Of a DNA stretch of 64,000 nucleotides, positions 23,501-34,366 are shown piece after piece (position 1 is the stretch's first letter; each line of letters starts with the position of its first letter). The DNA is from Onchidella celtica (lineage: Eukaryota; Mollusca; Gastropoda; Systellommatophora; Onchidiidae), in the NCBI GenBank assembly GCA_963931925.1, contig OZ007569.1:41628021-41692020 (forward strand), written 5' to 3'. The position numbers and the translations under genes are program-made. The notes below the pieces were generated by a model. That model was not told the DNA's origin and did no database searches. It saw nothing but the letters and a program-made list of their open reading frames with translations.

Positions 23501-25972
23501 ATAATGAAAGATTGTGATACTGGTTCAAATGGAGACAAATGTGTGTATGTATATATTTGTATACAAAGTGTGACTTTACCAAGTTGTGCAGAACAAAGAA
23601 AAAGTAAATGTCATGCGAGGAGTGACTTAACCCAGGCCTTAAGAACAACATTGTGTGGGTGGGCGAAACGGGAAGTTAATCTGTGGCAGCTCTTTTTTTA
23701 CGCCCCCCCCCCCCTCCTCTAGCCGTGCCCAATCCCTTTCCTTTGCCCATGTTCCCCCGAAAAGCCCACCCCACCCCACTCCTTTTCTTTGGGGCCAACT
23801 AACCACCTCCCCCCCTCCACCCCTCCCACTCATGGTTGAGAACAGGGTCACCACATTGATGATGTCACAGCTTCGGTATGGCCCAGTGAGTCATGGTTGT
23901 GGTCGCAGGCTGGAAGGAGGTGTCAGGGTAGGGGTAGGCGTGGAGCGTAATTGGGGGAGGGGCAAGGGAAGCCCAGTGTCAGGCTGAGACATGGTTTGAT
24001 TCCATAACTTCAGAATTCCGCACTGTTGTTTGTGAAAATCTTAATCAATAGCGTGCACTCAGAGACACGACCAAGGCTGACGAAAAGTAGACGCCTTTAC
24101 TTGATAGTTGTCAAACCCTGGCGCCGACATTGATAAGCTAAAGCCCGAATTTGTCATGTAAATGTTTGATTTGGTCTTTATCAGTGGAATTGCAGATAAT
24201 TAAGTCAACTTTGAAACGGTTGCATCGTTATTTAAGTTTTTGTATTTTGTTAGGGCTTTGTGGGATGATACTGCTGGGACAGGTATCAGTAGTAGTGCAC
24301 GATAGGAGTTTTCATACAACTTCACAGTAAACACTTTCGGTATATTAGGGGAACTGGAACAATAGTGTTGAAGGCACATAGGAGTATGATTCAGCGGATC
24401 ATGAATTGGAACAAATTTGAAAATAGAATGTGCCGGACTTCGAATTTTGAACAGGGTTGTTTTGATGATACCTAGATCTAGGAGTTTCACGTGAAAGAAA
24501 TTTTCTTACATCAGGAAAAAAAATTTAGGCTGAAAATATATAATCTGCCCAGTTTGATACGATAGTGGTGTTTGGGACAACACCAGGAAGAACAAGACAG
24601 AAGGAGGAGAGAAAAGATGAAAAGATCCTAGCCCAAAAGTTACAGCCGATAGAGGATGATTAGTTTCACGAGCCCATGCCCAAGACGCAAGCTTCCTCCC
24701 TTTTTCATTAACGGCCAGCCCAATTCTCTCCCGTGGCATGGAGGAAGTGAGTCTTCACGCATGTCCAGACCGGCCAGTTGGGTCAAAAAAAGAAAAACGA
24801 AAAAAGGAGAGAAAGAGAAAAACGAATCGCGAAAGCGGAAGGAACAAGACGATGGAGAAATTGCGGACGTCCAGTTCATGTTTGCGCCAGGCTCAAAATT
24901 AAAAGCGCACATCAAGGGCGGACACGGTCGGTTCACAGCTGTAAACGACATCACTACCATAACCTTAGCGGCAACGATACGATAACTACTATTATTATCA
25001 CTGTCACTAACTTATAAAATACTGCAACCGCCGCTGCTGCTGTATCTGGCACCACTGATGCGCGTAGAAACGGACAGATGGTTTCCATTCTGTTCAACTG
25101 TTGAATCGCCGAAATGTAGTTTTTGATGGTATAGTACAGTAGCATTCATCAGGCAGGCTCTCTCTCTTTCTCTTTCTCTGTGTGTTTTGTGGTAGATTTT
25201 GTAATTTAAGAAAAAAATGTACTGAGTTACAGTTAGTTATATTGGATAAAGATGGCGTAAACAGATTTGGAAAAATTAGTCTGATAAAAAGGTTAATTTG
25301 TTGCCTGTCGCACACAATGTCTACTTTGTTACATAAGTAGAAAGCTTAAGTTGTTTGTTTTTTCCCCTGGCCCTCTATGTCACGATTTCTGCTTTCTTAT
25401 TGCCGAGAGACTCCGTAAAACTGGAGCAGTGACAGAAAAACAAAACAAAAACAACAATTGTGTGGGCAGAATCCATGGATGAGAAAACGAAAAGGAAAAA
25501 AAAAAAGATTCTAAAAATAGTACTAAATTCGTGTGACCATGTTCATTCATGAGCAATTCAGTGAGGGCTGACAGGGCATTGAATAATGAATATTCATGTG
25601 GTATTTCCAGTGCCAGTGAAGAGCCTTGAGAGTGTCAAGATAGTGTTCGTGTCATTACTGACAATAGCAATCTGGTTAATTGATTAATCAAGTAATTAAT
25701 TAATTGTGAGTACGTTCGTGGTTGACCTTTTATAATCTGATGTAATTTTCACCATAATTTTCCGACAATCTGTTAATATGATGGGGTAAAAAGTGCCCTG
25801 TCTTTTATTTGATCTTGTTTTTTGCTTAATTGCGTGGTACTTTGATATTAATTTGAATCGGTCCGCTTACTGTCGAGTTTGGAACCGACGTTTTTATGGT
25901 CGCTTTTGGTGTTGTTGTCGTATTTTCCCCGAGAAGGCATTGAGCAGTAGCCTTCCAGGTATCATAGGCAGT

Positions 25973-25981
25973 ATGCAACAT
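25973..25981 (+). CDS. Weak candidate alternative fos start exon (Met-Gln-His)
   Basis: ATG CAA CAT ends directly at GTAAGTTTG, a strong donor, and does so in phase 0. It could therefore splice to the bZIP exon at 32892 and give a short Fos lacking the N-terminal region. A TATA-like TTTTATAAT is near 25725. Alternative first exons are known for fly kayak. With only three codons, chance is a serious rival explanation. Confidence 0.2.
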
Positions 25982-27601
25982 GTAAGTTTGTGAACAGTTA
26001 TTATAGGGAAAGAAGGAAAGAGGGAAGGAAATGTGGTAGACTTAGTGGCATCCTGTTCTCGCTGTTGCTTCATTAATTTAGATGTCTGTCAGTGTTTTGT
26101 TTCTATGCTGAGGAAAAGTAATCAACACATTTTGTTGAGGAAACTTTGAGGCGGCGTCGCAGGGTAAACACAAAGCAAAATAATTTCATGGAATTCTAAT
26201 AATTCTGACACAATAAGTGTGTGTATGGATTTACAAGCTAGTGCGACAGTTCAAAGTATTTTTGCTTAATAAATTCGTCATGCTTTGAAGGTACAGTTGT
26301 GGACAGTGCGTAGGCCTCGGTATTTCCCCTCTGACATCATAAAATTTCCCCATCGCTTGGAAACCAAAGTGTGAAACTTTAAAATGAGGATGTGTTGATT
26401 TTTAAAAAAAAAAGTTTTCACGGGGTTTTCTCACCCAGCTGCATTCACGGGGTATAAGTCTTTGTTGCCAGTGTCAGTTTTGTGACGTCAGATTAACCCA
26501 TGTCAGATCAAATTGATGAACCATCAATAGAAAAATAAGAAAAACATGGAACAAAAACTGAAATGTCGCCGTGCGTGTAGTGTTTTGAACGCATGTGTTT
26601 GTTCACGCGTTCTTTGCGCGTTTTTAATGTTCGTGACGGCGACGGTCCGAATTTCCTGAGACAGTACTGGGGGAAAACTGAAAAGTTTAGTTAGACAACT
26701 GTGACGTAATAATGTCATGAAACCTGTTGGGGGCCAGCAAGCGGAGTGACCCGGTACATCCACATGTACCAACAATACGGAGTTGCGTCGAAAGTCGGGA
26801 AATTTCTCTGTGGGGGAGGGGATCGGGCGGGGGCGCAGGCAAGGTATTTCCATTTTAATGAACTAGTTTTTCAAAACGTGAACCATGTACAAAATGTGAA
26901 GAAGTGGGACATTGTCATGAGATTTTAGTTTTTGAGGGAATAGCTTCAACTTCATTTGTTTCCGGATGTTTAAAGTGTGGACGAAATTGGGATCTGTTCC
27001 ATACTGTTATAGATATCTGTACCGAAGTATCACGCTTTGTTCAAAGTCATTACCACCATTAAGCAGATGCACGACGATGTGTCTTACGTATAGGTTAATC
27101 TTGAACATGTCAGGAAGTGAAAGCCGAAACATCTAACTCTGAAGGTCGCCTTTACCTCGCTCCATCTTAGGAGTTTCTTGCCACCGTTATAGTTACGTAT
27201 CATAATGGTATCGGACAATCCCAATACACTGTTCATTTTGCTGTTCAGAAGAAAAAAAAACACAAAGATTCGACTTTTGTGGGGGGGGGGGGGGGGGGTA
27301 GCTCCATGAAAGATTCAGAATATGCCAACAGAAAAAAGATATTAACTGGAGACACTGGCGGAGTTCTCATGAAGATCTCTGAATCCCTTCGTAAGCCTTC
27401 CTGTCACCCTCAAAGTAATGCGTTTTGAAAAGCTACCCTTGAGCGACTGATTACGAGAGAGGGAGGGTTAACATAGTATTAACAAAAAATGTGTTAAAAC
27501 AGTACCATGTAGCCTACATGCTATCCTAACTGGCCAAACGACTATATGAAAATAAAAATGGGAGAGACATAAGAACTCTGATCTTTTACACTTAACGATT
27601 A

Positions 27602-27604
<3 letters not shown>

Positions 27605-27657
<53 letters not shown>

Positions 27658-27672
27658 CTCTCTCTCTCTCTC

Positions 27673-27703
<31 letters not shown>

Positions 27704-27735
27704 CCCTCTCCCTCTCTCCCTCCCTCCCTCCCTCC
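27605..27735. repeat. (CT)n microsatellite with (CCCT) tail
   Basis: About 130 bases are almost pure CT repeat, with interruptions that become CCCT/CCCTC toward the right end. It lies in the fos intron. The matching Arg-Glu open frame on the minus strand is an artefact of the repeat. Confidence 0.97.
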
Positions 27736-29368
27736 CCCTTCCATACACATACAGTTTTTATTTGAGAGTTGGGAAACATATTTTTGTTTGGCAAAGAAAT
27801 ATTTTCTTATATCTGTATAATTATGTTGTTTCGATGTAACTGGTCGGCAGTGTCAGTGATTGAATGACATGCGTACCGGTATTTGTTGTCCGCTTTTGAT
27901 TGGCGCCATATTATGGATTTATGAGCTCCTGCCAGTTATGGAGAGTATTCTTGCTGATATACCCAAGTGCATTGATAAAATTCAGTGGTTTTCATTTTCT
28001 TTTTCTTCTGTTTTCTTTCTTTCCTTTTCTTTTATCCCATCTCACTGCCCTCGGTCACGGATTATACAGCAACCCCCCCGCCCCCTTTTTCTTTTCTTTC
28101 TCCATCATTCTTATCACATCTTCTTTCATTCCTTTGCGTTGGAAGACCTTGCTCACTATTTTTAAAGGCAAGGTGCCATAATTTGCCAGTGTATACTCTC
28201 TCTTTCTCTCTCTCTCTCTTTGCATCTTTTATCTCTCTCCCTCCCTCCTCTGAACGTTGTCTAAGCCTTTTCTACTGAAGTGGACTTGGAAAAAGAGCCA
28301 ATCTTCATCTCTTCTGTGCAAGCATTATGCACGTCATTCCGGACTATTCTCAAGCGCCGAAAAGTTATCATTAACATTTTGTTCCCACCGTACCGACACC
28401 TAGCAGACCTAGTTTTGACTTAGCAATTTTACCAAGGTCTTACCTCGCCCCCCCCCCCCCCCCCCGTCCTCACTTCAGTTCTTACGTAAAGGAAATTATC
28501 TTGCCCAACCACAGAAGAAAAAAAAAATGATAAAGGCCTTTTGAATTAGTCAGCGCAAGCGCTTATGTGGGGGAGATTAGGAAGTAGGGCTTTTTCCTCC
28601 TTGTCAAGGCTGAAAAATCTACCCATGACTCATAGCCAAGACTATGCAGTTTTACCGCGTGTGTGTGTGTTTGCAATTTTATTCACATTGGTAGGGCTTA
28701 ATACTGGAATCACTAAACCATAACAGTGTACAAAAGAATTTTATGGGGGTTTATTTTAATCTAAACAAATGTATCGCGGCAGTAAGTGCTTTCTAAATCA
28801 ATTTGCACTAGGAGACTCTGATAACGAGTGCAGTAGGTCGTTGAGAGGTGGGTAGATACCGAACTCCCCTAAATCGTGCCGTGGTATTTTCCCTGATTCG
28901 TGAGTCATACTATGATCAAGCTCGGGAGAATGAAGGTCTTTTGCAATCTGAACATTTATTTGTGTTTGTTCAGGGGTTTTTACTCTGATGGCGAGAGGAG
29001 GAGGGAGGCCTCCAGCTGTTTGCTCTGCACTTCTCTAACAGTCTTACTTAGGTGACGTGATCCCGCAGATTAATAATAAAAAAACAAACAATATTCTTTA
29101 CCTAATCATTGAGCAAACAAAATCTTAACATGGAGAGTGAAGAAAATTGAATAATTAATAATTACCATGAAAGTACGTTTTGTTTGTTTGTTGTTTTTAT
29201 TGCCAAACCATAGAGTATTAAGCCAGAAGTGTTCTTGAAAAAAAAAAAAAAAAAGAAATAGAAAAAAAAAAGTTGACAAACACTGAAGAAAATGAGGGGG
29301 CATAAGGGATAAAGAGCTGGGGGCGGGGGGTGGGGGGGGTGAACGCTGAAAGCTGAAAAGATGTTAAT
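27736..29368 (+). other. fos intron between the CT repeat and the minisatellite
   Basis: No exon is seen. It includes pyrimidine-rich stretches at about 27985-28250, a C run at about 28447-28466, and A and G runs at 29239-29340. Confidence 0.5.
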
Positions 29369-30375
29369 CTTCATATTTCTTATTAGGCAGTGGGATTGAA
29401 GTAAGAAAATCCTATTTCTTCAGTGAGGCAATGGGTTTAGAGTAAGAAAATTTTCATGTGTCTTTAGTTAGGCAATGGAATAAAAGTAAGAAAATCTTCA
29501 TGTGTCTTTAGTTGGGCAATGGAATAAAAGTAAGAAAATCTTCATGTGTCTTTAGTTAGGCAATGGAATAAAAGTAAGAAAATCTTCATGTGTCTTTAGT
29601 TAGGCAATGGAATAAAAGTAAGAAAATCTTCATGTGTCTTTAGTTAGGCAATGGAATAAAAGTAAGAAAATCTTCATGTGTCTTTAGTTAGGCAATGGAA
29701 TAAAAGTAAGAAAATCTTCATGTGTCTTTAGTTAGGCAATGGAATAAAAGTAAGAAAATCTTCATGTGTCTTTAGTTAGGCAATGGAATAAAAGTAAGAA
29801 AATCTTCATGTGTCTTTAGTTAGGCAATGGAATAAAAGTAAGAAAATCTTCATGTGTCTTTAGTTAGGCAATGGAATAAAAGTAAGAAAATCTTCATGTG
29901 TCTTTAGTTAGGCAATGGAATAAAAGTAAGAAAATCTTCATGTGTCTTTAGTTAGGCAATGGAATAAAAGTAAGAAAATCTTCATGTGTCTTTAGTTAGG
30001 CAATGGAATAAAAGTAAGAAAATCTTCATGTGTCTTTAGTTAGGCAATGGAATAAAAGTAAGAAAATCTTCATGTGTCTTTAGTTAGGCAATGGAATAAA
30101 AGTAAGAAAATCTTCATGTGTCTTTAGTTAGGCAATGGAATAAAAGTAAGAAAATCTTCATGTGTCTTTAGTTAGGCAATGGAATAAAAGTAAGAAAATC
30201 TTCATGTGTCTTTAGTTAGGCAATGGAATAAAAGTAAGAAAATCTTCATGTGTCTTTAGTTAGGCAATGGAATAAAAGTAAGAAAATCTTCATGTGTCTT
30301 TAGTTAGGCAATGGAATAAAAGTAAGAAAATCTTCATGTGTCTTTAGTTAGGCAATGGAATAAAAGTAAGAAAAT
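29369..30375. repeat. Minisatellite zone 1: 44-bp unit
   Basis: Two diverged units of about 41-42 bp (29369-29451) lead into 21 copies of a 44-bp unit from 29452. Apart from single changes in the first copies they look identical and without indels. Each unit contains TTAGTTAGGCAATGGAATAA and ends GTAAGAAAAT. Near-identity indicates recent expansion or homogenisation. Stops close the frames, and it lies inside the fos intron. Confidence 0.97.
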
Positions 30376-31735
30376 CTTCACATTTCTCTAGCAAGGCAGT
30401 AAGATAAGAGGAAGAAAATCTTATATGTCCAGTTAGGCCATGGAATAAAAGTAAGAAAATCTTCACATTTCTCTAGCAAGGCAGTAAGATAAGAGGAAGA
30501 AAATCCTATATGTCCAGTTAGGCCATGGAATGAAAGTAAGAAAATCTTCACATTTCTCTAGCAAGGCAGTAAGATAAGAGGAAGAAAATCCTATATGTCC
30601 AGTTAGGCCATGGGATGAAAGAAAGAAAATCTTCACATTTCTCTAGCAAGGCAGTAAGATAAGAGGAAGAAAATCCTATATGTCCAGTTAGGCCATGGGA
30701 TGAAAGAAAGAAAATCTTCACATTTCTCTAGCAAGGCAGTAAGATAAGAGGAAGAAAATCCTATATGTCCAGTTAGGCCATGGGATGAAAGAAAGAAAAT
30801 CTTCACATTTCTCTAGCAAGGCAGTAAGATAAGAGGAAGAAAATCCTATATGTCCAGTTAGGCCATGTAATGAAAGAAAGAAAATCTTCACATTTCTCTA
30901 GCAAGGCAGTAAGATAAGAGGAAGAAAATCCTATATGTCCAGTTAGGCCATGGGATGAAAGAAAGAAAATCTTCACATTTCTCTAGCAAGGCAGTAAGAT
31001 AAGAGGAAGAAAATCCTATATGTCCAGTTAGGCCATGGGATGAAAGAAAGAAAATCTTCACATTTCTCTAGCAAGGCAGTAAGATAAGAGAAAGAAAATC
31101 CTATATGTCCAGTTAGGCCATGGGATGAAAGAAAGAAAATCTTCACATTTCTCTAGCAAGGCAGTAAGATAAGAGGAAGAAAATCCTATATGTCCAGTTA
31201 GGCCATGGGATGAAAGAAAGAAAATCTTCACATTTCTCTAGCAAGGCAGTAAGATAAGAGGAAGAAAATCCTATATGTCCAGTTAGGCAATGGAATAAAA
31301 GTAAGAAAATCTTCACATTTCTCTAGCAAGGCAGTAAGATAAGAGGAAGAAAATCTTATATGTCCAGTTAGGCAATGGAATAAAAGTAAGAAAATCTTCA
31401 CATTTCTCTAGCAAGGCAGTAAGATAAGAGGAAGAAAATCCTATATGTCCAGTTAGGCAATGGAATAAAAGTAAGAAAATCTTCACATTTCTCTAGCAAG
31501 GCAGTAAGATAAGAGGAAGAAAATCCTATATGTCCAGTTAGGCAATGGAATAAAAGTAAGAAAATCTTCACATTTCTCTAGCAAGGCAGTAAGATAAGAG
31601 GAAGAAAATCCTATATGTCCAGTTAGGCAATGGAATAAAAGTAAGAAAATCTTCACATTTCTCTAGCAAGGCAGTAAGATAAGAGGAAGAAAATCTTATA
31701 TCTCCAGTTAGGCCATGGAATGAAAGAAAGAAAGC
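30376..31735. repeat. Minisatellite zone 2: 85-bp dimeric unit
   Basis: Sixteen copies of an 85-bp unit follow zone 1 with no gap. Each is a dimer of a 44-bp half (with CATTTCTCTAGCAAGGCAGT) and a 41-bp half (with TATATGTCCAGTTAGGCC), both related to the zone-1 monomer. The second half varies by position: copies 3-10 carry ATGGGATGAAAGAAAG-type sequence, while copies 11-15 carry the AATGGAATAAAAGTAAG form of zone 1. This is a higher-order repeat produced by diverged monomers and unequal exchange. Confidence 0.97.
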
Positions 31736-32891
31736 AAAGGATGCTGGAAAAGGGGAGGGAGCTGCTTTAGGTGGGCGGAGAGATCTGGTGTATTAGGGTT
31801 GATTCATTCCTGCCACTTGTCTGCCTGTGACGCAACAAGAGGTCATGGTGACCCAGGGAAATGACTGACAGGCCTGGGCTGTAGGTAATGGTGCTTGCAT
31901 GGGGAGGGCTATGATTGCAAGGGCCTGCTGGTTACTCACTCCTTGTTTGCATCCTACACCTATCATGATGTAATCCTGAAATTAGTGAAGGCGTATGCAT
32001 CTGCAGGCATTTTATTTGATATGGCTTTTGTTTGTCAGATTCCATTACCTAATACATTTGTCCCTCAGTTGTAAGTCATGCAGTGGCCTGAAGGGTGTGT
32101 GTGTGTGAGTGGGAGGGAGGAAGGCACACCCTTTGCCACCTCTTTTTATGTTACACCCCCCCCATACACACACACACACACATGCAGGAGAAATATACCT
32201 ACTTACCACCTAAATCAGGAAATGAGTGAGATCATTGAACATTCATGCAGCAAACACACCCATCTCTATTTTCCCTGTTATTTCCTCATTCTGTGGCTTA
32301 AGTCACTGTAGGTTATTGGACACTTGTTCCCAGGGGCCCACACACTCAACACAACATTGTTTGGGGGGGGGGGGGTGCATGTAGTCAGTAAATGTGATTG
32401 AGGTTGGAAGAGGAAAGGGGGAGGGGGGGGGCTAGATTGAGACAGGGGTGAGGATACTTCAGGAATTCAATTGTTCAGCCCTTTCCTCCTATTTTGGGGT
32501 TTTGCTCTTGGGCTGGAGATGAGGTCTTGAACCGAGGCATAGTCACTCATTCTGACAACTTTAAGAATCTACCCAAAACTTGGTTATCTTTCTTTCTTTC
32601 TTTCTGTCTTTCTTTCTTCCTTTCTTTCTTTCTTTTACCTTAAGAGAGAATGAAATAAAGTGGAACTGTAAAGGGCACATGCAGATGTTAAAGCTGATGA
32701 AAAACATAATTGCTAGCGACAGATATATGCTCAGTTAGTAATGCTTTTGTTCTGAATGTATTTCCTGTTACATGGCTGTCTCCTTAAATCAGGACAGATT
32801 TGATTTATTCCTAAGTCTGTCTTATTTTTAACCTCTTGTAATATTAGTTTGAAATAAATTTTTTTCTTATTTATTTTCTTTTTTTTTTTAG
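31736..32891 (+). other. fos intron, right part
   Basis: This runs from the minisatellite to the bZIP exon. It contains a short (CA)n at 32166-32182, G runs near 32362 and 32420, and a (TTTC)n tract at 32588-32636. A GC-richer patch at 31740-31960, with TGACGCAAC near 31830, could be a conserved intronic element. The intron ends in a long T tract before AG at 32890-32891. Confidence 0.45.
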
Positions 32892-32999
32892 CTCCCACCA
32901 GAGGAAGAGGAGAGGAGGAGAGTTCGACGAGAGCGAAACAAAGTTGCCGCCGCGAAGTGTCGTCAGAGAAGGGTGGATCATACAAACGAGCTAGTGGAG
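32892..32999 (+). CDS. fos: fos, bZIP basic-region exon (108 nt)
   Basis: This 36-codon exon encodes the Fos DNA-contact region: [20 protein letters not shown] with the signature Asn-x-x-Ala-Ala-x-x-Cys-Arg, then the start of the zipper (ELVE). It is bounded by T-tract-AG and GAG/GTGAGT, phase 0 at both ends. Its length and position match what I recall of vertebrate FOS exon 3 (108 nt, starting LSPEEEE and ending just before ETDQL). The acidic lead-in and basic block separate Fos from CREB and Jun families. In the nucleus the protein would pair with Jun and bind TGA(C/G)TCA. Confidence 0.97.
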
Positions 33000-33769
33000 G
33001 TGAGTAATACAGTCTTGAAGTGACCAGCTTCCCGTGTGGGGGTGGCAGAAAATGGTGGAAATGAAGATGTGAATGGGAAGGCACTCTGCTGTGATACTTG
33101 AAAGACGATGCAACCTACTTAATGTGGCAAGGAGCACAAGATAATATGAAGTGTCCGAGAAAAGATTTGTGGTGAAGTTCAGATTGCGAAATGCATTTTC
33201 TTAATGAGGTGTGAAAGGGCAGAAAACGGAATGAGTAATTTGCTTATGCATGCTAACAAGTCGACCCCGCCCTCCCCACAGTGATTTGGTTTTGTTTTTA
33301 AAGCACAGTGGGAGTGTCTACTATTTGGATTGTTTTCATCTAGAAAAGAGCAAAATTCAACCATAACTGAGTGTTTTTTTTTCCTCTGACATTGGGAAAG
33401 AAAAGAAAGAGGAAATTGTCTTTTGTAGACATAAGCAAAGAGATGGTATTTGTTTGAAATAAAGAGATAAATACAAAAAAAAACCCAACTACTTTGCCCT
33501 TTTATGTGAAGGGAAAGAAAGGAATTTGGTAAACAGTGAGAAATCGTTAATTTTTTTTCCTTTTTCTTTTTAGCGCAAGCATTGCATGGTGGAGTATGAA
33601 TTTAACAGAGAACATATTATTACCATTTGTTAAAGAACAGAAAACACATCCTTCAGGTCTGCCCTGAATCAGGATTTGTTTGGAAATGATGGAGATAGAT
33701 GCGTGTAATTTTTTTGTCGTTATCTCTTATTAATCAGTTAACTGCAATATTTTATTTCCTTTATTCCAG
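33000..33769 (+). other. fos intron inside the leucine zipper
   Basis: This 770-nt intron splits the zipper after its first leucine, as in vertebrate fos genes. It contains a second, very strong acceptor-like sequence at 33551-33573 followed by a short in-phase open frame (see the possible alternative terminal exon). It ends with the acceptor TTTATTCCAG. Confidence 0.85.
33574..33633 (+). CDS. Possible alternative fos terminal exon truncating the zipper
   Basis: A T/C-rich tract of more than 20 bases ends in AG at 33572-33573. Splicing there in phase 0 would add RKHCMVEYEFNREHIITIC and then a TAA stop. The product would keep the basic region and the first zipper leucine but lose dimerisation and the C-terminus. 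No transcript evidence is available, so it may be only a decoy acceptor. Confidence 0.2.
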   Translation, partial: RKHCMVEYEFNREHIITIC

Positions 33770-34366
33770 GAAACAGAAAAATTAGAAGCTGAACAAAGCC
33801 AACTGGAGTCAGAGATTCAAAGCTTACAACAAGAACGAGATCAGTTAGAATTTATTCTGCAGGCACATCAGCCACTGTGCAAAGTGGATCCCAGGTCAGT
33901 TGCTAACAAAGTGAAGACAGAGCCAGGAGCAAGACCATCCAGCTGCAACGGTCACCTTCCTCGCCCAACCATGGACACTTCCTGCCCTGCCCCAGAAAAT
34001 CTCAGTATGTCATCAGCAGCTGCTACCACTGCAGCATCCACTACCGCTGCTGCGGCACCAACTTCCTCCTCAGGAGGTCTGGAGACCCCTGTTATCACCT
34101 CCCGCCCTAACTCTCTGCCACTTATCAAGCGTGACAGAACCCGCATGCTGTCAATGACATCAGCAACCGGTGTGACCATCAACACACCCACTTCAGGTGT
34201 CAGCATCACGCCTTCCTCCTTGTTCTGTCCTGGACTGGACAGCATGGTGGACGGGTCAACTGGACTCACCCCTCTCACTGGCATGTCTTGTTCCAGTCAA
34301 GTTCAGAGAAATTCTAGTGAAAGTAGCTCTGAAGCTGTTGGGTCCCCCACCCTCATTTCACTATGA
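33770..34366 (+). CDS. fos: fos, last exon: leucine zipper and C-terminal domain
   Basis: The exon encodes 198 residues and ends in TGA. The zipper continues from the previous exon with leucines every seventh residue (EKL, SQL, QSL, DQL) and then His, ending LEFILQAHQPLCKV. That is the Fos-family hallmark (vertebrate form LEFILAAHRPACKI). Acidic residues at zipper edge positions fit preference for Jun over self-pairing. VKTE near NKVKTEPG is a SUMO-type motif. The rest is Ser/Thr/Ala/Pro-rich, and the C-terminus SSSEAVGSPTLISL matches the SPTLLAL-type end of Fos proteins. It starts after TTCCAG in phase 0. The family call is very secure; orthology to fly kayak is expected but untested. Confidence 0.97.
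   Translation, partial: ETEKLEAEQSQLESEIQSLQQERDQLEFILQAHQPLCKVDPRSVANKVKTEPGARPSSCNGHLPRPTMDTSCPAPENLSMSSAAATTAASTTAAAAPTSSSGGLETPVITSRPNSLPLIKRDRTRMLSMTSATGVTINTPTSGVSITPSSLFCPGLDSMVDGSTGLTPLTGMSCSSQVQRNSSESSSEAVGSPTLISL

Larger units (their letters stand above)
13271..27604 (+). other. Giant fos intron, left part
   Basis: This is non-coding apart from one weak alternative-exon candidate at 25973 (listed separately). It contains a C run of about 25 bases near 13869-13895 and a 38-bp tandem duplication at 14417-14508. Many A/T homopolymers and several G or C runs are scattered through it (near 18728, 18967, 21521, 22063, 23703, 27283). All open frames longer than 60 codons look like chance or follow simple sequence. 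Confidence 0.5.

Noticed and set aside
27468..27794. Arg-Glu repeat protein frame (and similar frames at 54323-54529 and 57513-57780)
   Set aside because: All are translations of CT/GA microsatellites.
29369..31735. Regular repeat array resembling a CRISPR
   Set aside because: Units are joined directly with no unique spacers, the host is clearly eukaryotic, and no cas genes are near. It is a minisatellite.
33952..34284. 110-codon frame antisense to the last fos exon
   Set aside because: It is a shadow of the Ser/Thr/Ala-rich coding sequence on the plus strand.
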